Source: an uncultured Acidobacteriota bacterium
GTDB taxonomy: Bacteria > Acidobacteriota > UBA6911 > RPQK01 > JAJDTT01
DNA: 64,000 bases
NCBI GenBank assembly: GCA_951812665.1
Contig: CATOST010000030.1
Location: 186,001 to 250,000 of the forward strand
Direction of reading: 5' to 3'
Positions 28,770 to 37,245 of this stretch are shown here, in pieces. The translations under genes and the position numbers were made by a program. Every line of letters begins with the position of its first letter. Position 1 is the first letter of the stretch. The notes beneath the pieces are model-generated. The model was not told the origin of the DNA. It did no database searches and saw only the letters and a program-made list of their open reading frames with translations.

Positions 28770-30374
28770 TCAGAAACCCCCTGCTCGTTGCAGGTCGGAC
28801 GTCAGGCTCTCCACCAGCGAGATTGCCGCCAGGACGACCGCTGCTGCGAATCCGATGGAGATCTCCGTTTCATGATACTGCCCTCGATGTTGTCCGAAAT
28901 TTCCGACAGATTGCAGATGGTCCACCAACAGAGAAGTCGTCTTCGTAACGTATTGGCTTTGCCGAGAAATACGATTCGTCCCAGTTATCAGGCGAAGAAC
29001 ATGGCACTGCCGCCCCGACCCTCGAGGCAGCTTGCCTTGATCCTCCGGCAAGTGCCTTATGTCTGCGTGTTGCCACTCGGAAAGCCAAACTGGGGGTAGC
29101 GTCCTTTGAGGCGGCAACTCGGCCTGCCAGATCAGGACCAGAGCACGTTCGACTATGCCCCTGACTCCATTGATTGTGAGTTCCGGATCGCCAATCTCTT
29201 TGACCGCCCGGTTGACGAAGTTTTTAAGGATGCTGTCCACATCCTGGCCTGCAATTTGCTTGAGGCGGAGTTCCAGTAAAGATCCGATGTGCGACTCGAA
29301 GCCAGAGGCCGTACCGAAAAAGCGCGTGAGGTTGGTGAGAGCCGGCGCCTGTTGTCGAGCGTACCCTTGAATCAGGCGGCAGGAACCTCTGATGCGGTTT
29401 CTCGACACGCGGCCGAATCCTCGGTCCTCAAGCGTGCGGCGGCGGTCGGCGGAAATGCCAGTCAGTGGGATGTCGGCGACGGCAAGCGCACTGAGGTCGG
29501 CTTTCAAATCGACATCGCAATCCTCCCACAGAGCTGCGAGAAGTTCACGCCGTCCTCCCAATATGGTTTCAGCAACTGCATCAATCTCCGGTTTGGAGAC
29601 GTGGGATCCACGATGTTGCCCCCATACCTCTTGGAGGAGTGCGCAAACCAGCACCGGAACGCCTCCTGTCCAGTTGATGATCTCCTTTCGAGCCGAATCA
29701 TCCAGCTCGCACTCCGTGTCCAAGAGCGGTTGCAGGAATGGATCCCAATCATCGGGATCGAGAGCAGCGACGCGAACGGGCGTGTCGTAAAAGATCTCCC
29801 AGAAGTCAGAGGTTCGAGACTCCTCAGTCCTGCAAAGCTGGCGAAGCGACTGACGGCTTCCGGTGACCAACCTGAGACTCGTCCTCTGTGCAAGCGACCG
29901 AAGTTGACCCCAGAGGTTACGAGTCAATCCCGAACCGGCAAGCACGTAATCGAATCCATCGAGTACAACGAGCATCCTCACGTCCGTGCGTTCGAGATCC
30001 TCGAAAACCAAGTCCAACAGCTCATGAACAGCCTCATCTTCGACATCGATTGAGTCGGCAAGCTCCTGCCGGCAGAATTGCAACGCTTTCTTGATTTCTT
30101 CCGCCAGACGCCGCTTGAACGCACCGTTCGACACCGGAGTGTCGCGCCGAAGGTCGATGTGCACCGTAGTCATGTAGCTGCCTCGCCCCGCACGATATTC
30201 TCTTTCGGCAAGATGGTGCAGAAGCACGGACTTCCCATAATACGCTGGCCCGACAACTGACACGTGGTCAGGCGAGGGTTTCTCCAAGTGGCGCTTGATG
30301 CGCCGGAGAACTGCCCTTCGTCCCAGCATGAGAGGGACCGAGGCTCCGAAGACCTGATAAGGATTTGTTGTCAT
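28770..30374 (-). CDS. AAA/STAND-type ATPase, second gene of the sigma54-controlled operon
   Basis: From the ATG at 30374 the product has 534 residues. An N-terminal P-loop (VGPAYYGKSVLLHHLAE, about 41-57) and Walker B (MLVVLDGFDYV, about 130) define an ORC/STAND-like ATPase. The LVTGSRQSLRQLC stretch resembles sensor-1 of the neighbour's ATPase. The C-terminal 120 residues contain TKTTSLLVDHLQSVGNFGQH and a hydrophobic GFAAAVVLAAISL helix. GAAGG precedes the ATG, which starts 11 bp after the stop of the methylase-ATPase gene, so the two are one transcript. Residues 20-280 parallel the C-terminal ATPase of that neighbour. Function is inferred from linkage. Confidence 0.7.
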   Translation of the reverse strand: MTTNPYQVFGASVPLMLGRRAVLRRIKRHLEKPSPDHVSVVGPAYYGKSVLLHHLAEREYRAGRGSYMTTVHIDLRRDTPVSNGAFKRRLAEEIKKALQFCRQELADSIDVEDEAVHELLDLVFEDLERTDVRMLVVLDGFDYVLAGSGLTRNLWGQLRSLAQRTSLRLVTGSRQSLRQLCRTEESRTSDFWEIFYDTPVRVAALDPDDWDPFLQPLLDTECELDDSARKEIINWTGGVPVLVCALLQEVWGQHRGSHVSKPEIDAVAETILGGRRELLAALWEDCDVDLKADLSALAVADIPLTGISADRRRTLEDRGFGRVSRNRIRGSCRLIQGYARQQAPALTNLTRFFGTASGFESHIGSLLELRLKQIAGQDVDSILKNFVNRAVKEIGDPELTINGVRGIVERALVLIWQAELPPQRTLPPVWLSEWQHADIRHLPEDQGKLPRGSGRQCHVLRLITGTNRISRQSQYVTKTTSLLVDHLQSVGNFGQHRGQYHETEISIGFAAAVVLAAISLVESLTSDLQRAGGF

Positions 30375-30384
30375 GGTTGAACCT

Positions 30385-33300
30385 TCACGCCCGCCGAGCA
30401 CGCACCATGAGGCCTTCGAAATCCACGTTGCTCCGCAACCACTTCGCCATCATCGGCACCGCAAGCCGGTAATCGGATCGACGGTCCCGCTCATCGAGGT
30501 CGATCAACTCGAGTTCTCGGAGTTCGTCAATGTCGTCGTTCAGATCACTGATCTGGCGAAACGGAATTCTGCTTTCATTGAGTTTCAACCCGAGTAGATC
30601 AAGGTTCACCGGGTCTGAACCTTCCGCCAGCCGATCGCAGAGCGCCAAGAGTATTCGCCGCCGCGTGCTCCCGGCATAGTCCCAAAGCGTCCGGAAGTGC
30701 TCGTTGTCCGCTACCATGTCACTCGCCGCGCGCTCCACGATGTCGACCGTGATCGTCCGCCCACCGTCCGACGCGGCGTGCTCAAACACCCGGTTACACA
30801 GGGACTGGATCAGGAACGGGTGACGGGCGCACAACTCCACGATCCGGTCACGCGCCTGTGGCAGGTAATCCAACCGACCCTCAACCGGCTTCGTGACAAG
30901 ACGGCGGGCATCGTCCGCTGGCATTGCGCTGACCCCGATCCGATGACCGAAACCGAAAAGGGCGGACCAGTATTCCTCCCGGAGTCTCTTCAGACGGCGG
31001 GAGCCGGTGATGATTGCGGATAGATCTCGCTGGTGTTGCAATAGGTGGCGGATGTTCTCGGGGACCTGAGGACTCGTGATTCCCGAGTCGATTCCTTCCT
31101 GGAGCTTGTCGAACTCGTCGAGCATAAGCAGGACTCGCTTCGGTCTTGCCGCCTTCAGAGCCGCTTCGACGTAGAGTTCAAAGGTCTCGAAACTGTGATC
31201 GCCAGCGAAAGCCCGATTCAGCGCGGCGCGGAAAGCCAGCTTGAACGGTCGTGCCGGGTCAGGGTCAGGCAGATCCGGAATCCAAGTTTCGACACCGGCA
31301 TCGTACAGTGCCCAGCCTATTGTCCGGGCCAGCAGTCTGAAAACGTTGCGGGTCGTGATGCCACCGAACCTTTCGTCGCCCTCGGCGTCCTGGAACGAGC
31401 AATAGACCGGGAACCATTCGGGCAACACTCCTGGCTTCCCGAGTTGTTTCAGAATTGAGGTCTTGCCGGTTCGACGGTTCCCCTCCAGCAGGATCACGTT
31501 CGCCTGCTCGCCGAGCTGCCGCCGGATGCGGTCCATGATGCCGGATCGGCCAAAGAACATCTCCGGCCGATCAACGGGGTTCCCGACAATGTATGGGCTG
31601 GCTCCCAACTCCGCGGGCCGAACGGCCTCACAGGTAGAAAGCACATGCAGATGGATCAGCGTCTCACCCTTCACGGGCGTCCAGTCGAGGTGAGACGCCC
31701 GCCACGAAACCGCAATCTGAAATGGATGTGTCGCATCGTGCGGGCGCACGGTGAGAGGAACATTGAGCGACTCACGGGCGGCAAAATAAGAAAATGTCTT
31801 TTCCCCAACGGGCGGTCGAGTGCTGACCTGCAAGCCCACGAGTGGCACAGGTGACAAATTGGTCAAACGAAGTTGAATCTCACTATCGGTCCCCACGGGC
31901 ACCTCGTCCGTCTCCAAAGCAATATCGATGCGGACCGAGTCTCGCATCGCATCAATTTCCTGACCGGCAAGATTGAACATGAGACCGATGAATTGCGAGA
32001 GCCGACCCACGTACGGGGGATCGAATGCATTGGTAAGCTCGCGCAAAGCCAGCCCCAGCTGACCACGGGCGCGCTCGAGGAGCACGACTCGTCCAGAGCC
32101 TTCCGGAACCAGTTGACCCATCGCCAGTGTAAATTGCGCTTGCTTCGCCTCCTGTATCGCGAGCGAGACAAGCGGCTCCAAGTCATCATGCGACTCGTCG
32201 GGCAAGGACTTGAAAAGCTTTCCAAGCAGCGTGACACATTCGAACAACGTTCCCCACCCGTCTGAATTAGCGCCTTCTCCCTTCGACACCATTTCTGCCA
32301 CCATCGGCGTTTCCAACCACGCTGCAATCGGATCCTTCGCCGCACCGGAGAGCACCCGAGCCAGAGTGGCCATCCCGTCGGATTCTGTGAAGTAAAGTTG
32401 CTCCTGGGATGTTATGGAGAGGATCCGAGCAGTGCCGAACATCTCGCGCAGGACGGCGTCCTGAACCGGCACCGAAGGCACTGGAATCATCAGCTTGCGC
32501 AGACTGCGAATCGAGAGATGTTGTATCGTGCTGCCCCGCGCGTGGCCCGCTAGCCAATTCTGGTAGGTCGATGATCCCAAAATCGAGGATAGAAACTCCG
32601 GTTTGATCCCCTTCTTCGCCCGTGCCACAGTCAGGTTTACCGTGGCTCTCGATTCGGTCGCGCCGTCGAAATCGTCTGGGATTATGCTGGTTTTGCCGAT
32701 TGTGCCTCCGGTCGTGATAAGGACGTCGCCGGGCCGGAGAACGTTCTCTCCCTTCAATAGATCTTTCCTCTCACCTATGAGAAAGAGAGAGGGTGCCTGA
32801 CTAAGCTCACGTGTCACGTCACTCACTCGGAGCAACCCTGCGACAACATTCGGTGAGTAACGGTTCTCCGTCGTGGCTTGGCGATTGTACGACTGCCCCC
32901 GGAAGACTTCGGCAACACACTCCAATTGTTCGATCTTCAACGAAGGGTCCGCTTTACGCAGTCCATCAAGTCCAGTGTTGAGCGCTTCAGCCCCCGATTC
33001 CTTAGCGACGAGATCGTGGTTCCGGGCAGCGAGCTCGCCAACGGAAACGTCCCAGGTCTTGATCCCGGACAAAACGGACCCGCCAGACTCGGAGAAGACG
33101 ACCTTGGCAAGGCTGCGACAGGACCGGTCCAGAACTTGCGATCCAGGTCGCCGAATCCCACGGCCTGAGCTGTGGCTCAAGGAAACAGCTTCCCAAGCCT
33201 TGCGCGAGACGACGGCGAAGCGGACGGCGGGAGCAGGGTTCATTCGGCGAAAAGCAACCAGATTGATTCGAATGCCGGTATGGGGAGCGAAAGCACCCGC

Positions 33301-34407
33301 GGGTAATGAAATCACGGCGTCAACACTGAAATCTGACAGTAATGCCTTCCTCACGTCTTGGTCGGATCCGGAACCGAAAAGCATGGCATCCGGCACACCG
33401 ACGACGGCCCGTCCCCCCGGGCGCAAGTTGGCCATGACGTGCTGCAGGAACAGATTCTCGTATCGTTTGCTCGGAAACGGGAAGGGGCCTTTTGCTGGAG
33501 TCTGCGCGTCGTGCCGACGACCCCATGGTGGAACGGCAAGGATACAATCGAAGCCTTCGGACGAGCGATCCTGGGGGAACGGTCGTTCGAGGGCGTTACC
33601 CAATTCCAAGCCGGGACGGTCGATGCCGGCCAGAAGCGCTCTGCAGACACCGGTTGCAAACGAGAACTGATTGATCTCAATACCAAAGACCCCCGATTGC
33701 CGGACATGGACGCTATCGTCATTTGAGCCCGCCCGGGAAGTCGAGGAGAACTTGCGAGCCGCCTCGATCAGGATCCCGCCGTAGCCAAAACACGGGTCGT
33801 AGATCCTTTCCCCAGATTGAGGCTTCGCCAATTCCAGCATGAAATCAACGACGGGTCCGGGCGTGACGAACTCGCCGAGCAGCTTTCCTTGCTTCTCTAC
33901 TGCCTTGAACAACACGTCGTCGAACAGACGGGCAGCAAGCGCCCGGCCCTGAAGCGTACCGAGCTCGAGTCGGCGCACCCAGGTCAAGAGTTCCTTAAAC
34001 ATCCACTGGGAATTCTCGACGGCGCGGAGAATTAGCGGCGCGACGGGGGCCACGTAGCGCGCAACGGTACTTGCCGCGCCATCTATTGCGATCATGCCTC
34101 GCAGGTACTCGGCGACTGCGTCGGCCTGGTCCGACACCGGTTCACTCCACGCCGACAGACGGAGAGCTTCTGGCAACTCCGGAGCGAAGGACTGCCTATT
34201 CGCGGCCGCCACCGCTGCCCGTTCCGACTCGTCATAGCCGGCCCACCTGGCGATGAGTAGCGCGGCCAACGGACCCAACCACGTGTCCATCGGATCACCG
34301 TCCGAGACAATTTTGTCGAGGGTAGTCCTGAGGTCGTTTCTCAACTGCATGGATGAAGCGTCCAGATGAGGGTCCGTTCCCTGACTCATCGGCGATTCCT
34401 TAGCCAT
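30385..34407 (-). CDS. N6-methylase / HsdS-like / beta-sandwich / AAA ATPase fusion protein
   Basis: A 1340-residue protein. Residues 1-180 are helical, as in HsdM. Residues 180-400 are an N6-adenine methylase fold: GEFVTPGPVVDFMLELA, motif I DPCFGYGGIL (204-213), and a motif IV position reading AVPPWG (291-296) where NPPF/Y is expected. ENLFLQHVMANLRPGGRAVV follows. Residues 485-660 look like half of an HsdS specificity subunit (VLRPGDVLITTGGTIGKTSI, STIQHLSIRSLRKLMIPVPS). Residues 820-930 form a beta-sandwich-like stretch. Residues 940-1340 are an ATPase: EGNRRTGKTSILKQLG Walker A, VLLMLDEFDKL Walker B, and a C-terminal winged-helix-like part. AAGGA lies 7 bases before the ATG. A consensus sigma54 promoter lies 57 bp upstream. 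No nuclease domain is visible. It looks like a DNA-recognising ATPase; whether it methylates is doubtful. Confidence 0.75.
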   Translation of the reverse strand: MAKESPMSQGTDPHLDASSMQLRNDLRTTLDKIVSDGDPMDTWLGPLAALLIARWAGYDESERAAVAAANRQSFAPELPEALRLSAWSEPVSDQADAVAEYLRGMIAIDGAASTVARYVAPVAPLILRAVENSQWMFKELLTWVRRLELGTLQGRALAARLFDDVLFKAVEKQGKLLGEFVTPGPVVDFMLELAKPQSGERIYDPCFGYGGILIEAARKFSSTSRAGSNDDSVHVRQSGVFGIEINQFSFATGVCRALLAGIDRPGLELGNALERPFPQDRSSEGFDCILAVPPWGRRHDAQTPAKGPFPFPSKRYENLFLQHVMANLRPGGRAVVGVPDAMLFGSGSDQDVRKALLSDFSVDAVISLPAGAFAPHTGIRINLVAFRRMNPAPAVRFAVVSRKAWEAVSLSHSSGRGIRRPGSQVLDRSCRSLAKVVFSESGGSVLSGIKTWDVSVGELAARNHDLVAKESGAEALNTGLDGLRKADPSLKIEQLECVAEVFRGQSYNRQATTENRYSPNVVAGLLRVSDVTRELSQAPSLFLIGERKDLLKGENVLRPGDVLITTGGTIGKTSIIPDDFDGATESRATVNLTVARAKKGIKPEFLSSILGSSTYQNWLAGHARGSTIQHLSIRSLRKLMIPVPSVPVQDAVLREMFGTARILSITSQEQLYFTESDGMATLARVLSGAAKDPIAAWLETPMVAEMVSKGEGANSDGWGTLFECVTLLGKLFKSLPDESHDDLEPLVSLAIQEAKQAQFTLAMGQLVPEGSGRVVLLERARGQLGLALRELTNAFDPPYVGRLSQFIGLMFNLAGQEIDAMRDSVRIDIALETDEVPVGTDSEIQLRLTNLSPVPLVGLQVSTRPPVGEKTFSYFAARESLNVPLTVRPHDATHPFQIAVSWRASHLDWTPVKGETLIHLHVLSTCEAVRPAELGASPYIVGNPVDRPEMFFGRSGIMDRIRRQLGEQANVILLEGNRRTGKTSILKQLGKPGVLPEWFPVYCSFQDAEGDERFGGITTRNVFRLLARTIGWALYDAGVETWIPDLPDPDPARPFKLAFRAALNRAFAGDHSFETFELYVEAALKAARPKRVLLMLDEFDKLQEGIDSGITSPQVPENIRHLLQHQRDLSAIITGSRRLKRLREEYWSALFGFGHRIGVSAMPADDARRLVTKPVEGRLDYLPQARDRIVELCARHPFLIQSLCNRVFEHAASDGGRTITVDIVERAASDMVADNEHFRTLWDYAGSTRRRILLALCDRLAEGSDPVNLDLLGLKLNESRIPFRQISDLNDDIDELRELELIDLDERDRRSDYRLAVPMMAKWLRSNVDFEGLMVRARRA

Positions 34408-34463
34408 CTCAAGTCCTTCTGCGGAAGCCTGACGCGATGTGGCGCTGCTTCGGCAATGACTGT

Positions 34464-34479
34464 AGCAATCTCCGTGCCA
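34464..34479 (-). promoter_or_regulatory. Sigma54 (-24/-12) promoter of the methylase-ATPase operon
   Basis: On the minus strand TGGCACG, four bases, TTGCT matches the sigma54 consensus TGGCACG-N4-TTGCW at every defined position. It starts directly after the stop codon (34480-34482) of the CARF-sigma54 activator gene and ends 56 bp before the methylase ATG (34407). Confidence 0.85.
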
Positions 34480-35988
34480 TCATCGCTCGACGCCGTATTT
34501 GGACAACCAGTTGGTCAGGGTCTGGTAGCTCGACAAGCCCACCAGCCGGGCGGCCCTGGACTTGTTTCCCCCAGCCTCCTCCATGGCTCGCGAGAGGTAG
34601 TGGCGAGCCACGTTGGCCAAGAGACCGGGGAGGCTGAATCCGTTTCCCAGCGTACGGCCGAGGATTTCGCTCTTTCGATCCTCGGGAGCCGGAAGGAGCG
34701 CGTCACGCAGATCCTCTGCTTCAAGGGTCGTGCTGCCGGACCAGATGGCAGCTCGCCGGAGCGTGTTCAACAGCTCCCGCACGTTTCCGGGCCACGGGTG
34801 TTCAAGCAGGACGTTCCTTGCTGCAGGAGACAGTTGCTTCTCCTTGTAGTTGGGCTCGCCCGCGCTCTCCCTGTTGACTTGCTCAAGCAGCCGGTCGACA
34901 AGCAGTCCGAGGTCACCTGGGCGTTCCCGTAGCGGTGGCAGCTTCAGTACGGCCACCGCCAAGCGGTAGAAGAGATCTTCCCGGAACCGGTCCCGGGCCA
35001 CCTCGTGCGTCAACGTGCGATTGGTGGCGGCGATGACGCGAACGTCGACCTGAGCCGGACGGGTGGCACCGACACGGACTACCTGACCATCCTGCAAGAC
35101 CCGGAGCAGCTTCACCTGCGCCGGAGCCGGCAATTCTCCGATCTCGTCGAGGAACAGAGTCCCTGCGTCGGCTGCCTCGAAATAACCCTTGCGTCTCCGG
35201 TCAGCCCCGGTGAACGCACCCTTTTCGTGGCCGAAGAGTTCCGATTCGACCAGATCCGGGGGGATTGCTCCGCAATTGATGGCGATGAAGGGATGCCCCT
35301 GTCGCGGACTCGCCTGGTGGATGGCCCTCGCGATCAATTCTTTTCCCGTCCCCGTCTCTCCCTCGACGAGAACGGGAACCGATCGGGGAGCGACGCGGCG
35401 CGCTCGTGCAATTACCCGCCTCATTACCGGACTGCGATGGATGATCTGATTGAACTCCGGCGCTTCCGGAGAGAGACCCGCGTTCAGACGCTCCAACTCC
35501 CGGTCCGGTTGGCGCAAGAGATCCGGAACGTATTCCGCCGAAATATCGAAGGGTACGGAGGCGGTCCGGACGCCGTGCTGCCGGGATGACTCGATCAACT
35601 CTGCAGGGAAGCGGGTCTTGGCCAGGATGATCCACACCGCCGCCATGGCCGGTGTCCCCGGGCTCAGGTGGAAGGTGAGCGAGGCGTCCGCGGCGCCTTC
35701 TTGCAAGGCCGTCTCGCACCCACGGACCGCCGCTGCGTAGATCTCGCCGAACGCCACGGGACTGCTGAGACCCTCCCCGAGAACATGAAACCGGCACCCG
35801 TGACTTCGCTCCTCGATCCATGGAATATAACGGTGAACGATATCGTCTTCATGGTCGGTGAGAAGGAACACGTCGTCGTACGAGCGAGCATCCAGAGCTT
35901 GGGCGACCGGACCGACACCGACTGCCTCAGATTCCTCTGGAGCCCGAAGATCCGCATGGCCGATCCAACTGACGAGGATTTCACTCAT
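34480..35988 (-). CDS. RtcR-like CARF-sigma54 transcriptional activator
   Basis: From the ATG at 35988 the protein has 502 residues. Residues 1-155 are a CARF-like sensor: SEILVSWIGHADLRAPEE, a DDVFLLTDHEDD block, and LTFHLSPGTPAMAAVWIILA followed by FPAELIESS, which parallels the nucleotide-binding region of RtcR. Residues 170-405 are a sigma54 AAA+ domain: EGETGTGKELIARAIHQ, GHEKGAFTGADRR with the sigma54-contacting GAFTGA intact, TLFLDEIGELP and HPWPGNVREL. Residues 455-500 are a Fis-type HTH (GGNKSRAARLVGLSSYQTL). It should activate the promoter at 34464-34479 when its CARF domain binds a signal, by analogy a cyclic or 3'-modified nucleotide or RNA end. The frame stays open upstream to 36180, where it joins the AbiEii remnant. 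Confidence 0.85.
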   Translation of the reverse strand: MSEILVSWIGHADLRAPEESEAVGVGPVAQALDARSYDDVFLLTDHEDDIVHRYIPWIEERSHGCRFHVLGEGLSSPVAFGEIYAAAVRGCETALQEGAADASLTFHLSPGTPAMAAVWIILAKTRFPAELIESSRQHGVRTASVPFDISAEYVPDLLRQPDRELERLNAGLSPEAPEFNQIIHRSPVMRRVIARARRVAPRSVPVLVEGETGTGKELIARAIHQASPRQGHPFIAINCGAIPPDLVESELFGHEKGAFTGADRRRKGYFEAADAGTLFLDEIGELPAPAQVKLLRVLQDGQVVRVGATRPAQVDVRVIAATNRTLTHEVARDRFREDLFYRLAVAVLKLPPLRERPGDLGLLVDRLLEQVNRESAGEPNYKEKQLSPAARNVLLEHPWPGNVRELLNTLRRAAIWSGSTTLEAEDLRDALLPAPEDRKSEILGRTLGNGFSLPGLLANVARHYLSRAMEEAGGNKSRAARLVGLSSYQTLTNWLSKYGVER

Positions 35989-36119
35989 GCCTAGAGTATA
36001 ATAATAGTTATTGTATAAATAGAAATTTATTTGTTGGACATGGTTCTCTGGAAGAGGGAGTCCGGTAAACCGATCCCCGTCGCTTGATCGCCGGACGTGG
36101 CTTTCGGCCGGGGCCGTCT
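35989..36119. promoter_or_regulatory. AT-rich leader of the CARF-sigma54 gene
   Basis: Positions 35995-36035 are far more AT-rich than the surroundings, with TATTATTATACT on the minus strand and a partial inverted repeat around TAATAATAGTTATT. This fits a promoter or operator for the activator. The upstream part is leftover sequence after the AbiEii deletion. Confidence 0.45.
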
Positions 36120-36180
36120 GGAGACCCTCAATCCATGGCGCCCCCGTCCACCATTCCGTGATGTAATCTCGCGGGATCAC
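36120..36180 (-). pseudogene. AbiEii toxin remnant (N-terminal codons only)
   Basis: A GTG at 36180 overlaps the AbiEi stop as GTGA and reads VIPRDYITEWWTGAPWIEG. This matches the usual AbiEii opening (MIPxxYITEWxxxAPW). The similarity stops after about 17-19 codons, and the nucleotidyltransferase core is absent. The frame then runs on without a stop into the CARF-sigma54 gene. Confidence 0.75.
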
Positions 36181-36977
36181 GCTTCCATCTCGATGGTTGC
36201 GTTGACGTACAATCGCCAATCCTTCGACCGCGGCGCATTCTCCGCATTCGCGGCCGGCAGGAGTTTCGTGAAGTTTCGCGCCCGCTCTTGCACCTGCTCC
36301 TTGAGGAGCACGGCCCTGTCTCCCGCTCCGACATGTTCGAGCAGGTAGCCCAGACGCTGCGCCCACGGGATCGACGCCGATTTCGAGGCGTCGACGAGGC
36401 GTCGCGGTTCCATCCGCTCGCCGAGTTCGGAAAGAAGACCTGCTACCCGGTCCACGCCGCCCGCGTGATGCATGTATCCGACCAGATCGACTGCTGTTGC
36501 CTCCACCGTTGAGACCCGAACGGTTCCACGCGGATTGTTGAATCTCTGAACCGGCACGTCGCCCACGTTCCAGCGAGCGACGAATGACACCTTCACGGAT
36601 CCGCACGAGATTGACGGCCTGTTCTTGCCGAGGATGACCTGGAACGCTTGCGGCCGATGATGCGCGGCGCCGTGGTATCGTGCGGCCGACAGGAGCGCCA
36701 CATAGTACGGGACCTTCCGGTGCTCCATGAGGGCCGGGATGAACTGGTCCGCCGGCAGGCAACCGAGCCTTCTGTATTCGGGCGGCACGATGACGTAGAA
36801 CCCGCGCGCGGGGCTGGCGATCTCACCCTTGGCCGCCAGACGGCTCAATGCCTGCCTCGCCGCGGCGGCGGAAACTCCGAGCGCCGAGCGAAGCTCCTCC
36901 GACCTGAAGTGATGCCGTCCGCGAGCAGCCAGATCCGTGATGACATCGCGGGCGCGTGGCGCGGCAGATCCATACAT
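36177..36977 (-). CDS. AbiEi-type antitoxin / transcriptional repressor (type IV TA)
   Basis: A 266-residue protein. Residues 1-65 form a winged helix (RSEELRSALGVSAAAARQAL, SRLAAKGEIASPARGFYVIV). The rest matches the AbiEi C-terminal domain (VPYYVALLSAARYHGAAHHR, STVEATAVDLVGYMHHAGG). AbiEi represses its operon and counters AbiEii, a nucleotidyltransferase toxin. Here the toxin gene has been reduced to a few codons, so the antitoxin is an orphan. Upstream lies a TATAAT-containing AT-rich stretch (about 36980-37015) suited to autoregulation. Confidence 0.85.
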   Translation of the reverse strand: MYGSAAPRARDVITDLAARGRHHFRSEELRSALGVSAAAARQALSRLAAKGEIASPARGFYVIVPPEYRRLGCLPADQFIPALMEHRKVPYYVALLSAARYHGAAHHRPQAFQVILGKNRPSISCGSVKVSFVARWNVGDVPVQRFNNPRGTVRVSTVEATAVDLVGYMHHAGGVDRVAGLLSELGERMEPRRLVDASKSASIPWAQRLGYLLEHVGAGDRAVLLKEQVQERARNFTKLLPAANAENAPRSKDWRLYVNATIEMEA

Positions 36978-37144
36978 GACGCCAGCAAAGTATCATTATT
37001 CGTCACATTATAAGAGCATATATGTCGGAATGGGGAGCGAACGCCCTTTTCGGTGCTCCCGTTTCAAGGCCCGGCAGCGCCGGACGCCGCGCCTCCACCC
37101 TTGACATCTTGAGGTCGAATTCCTAAGATTCGAGCACGTTTGGC

Positions 37145-37219
<75 letters not shown>

Positions 37220-37245
37220 TTTTTCCCCAATAAATCCAAACAAAT

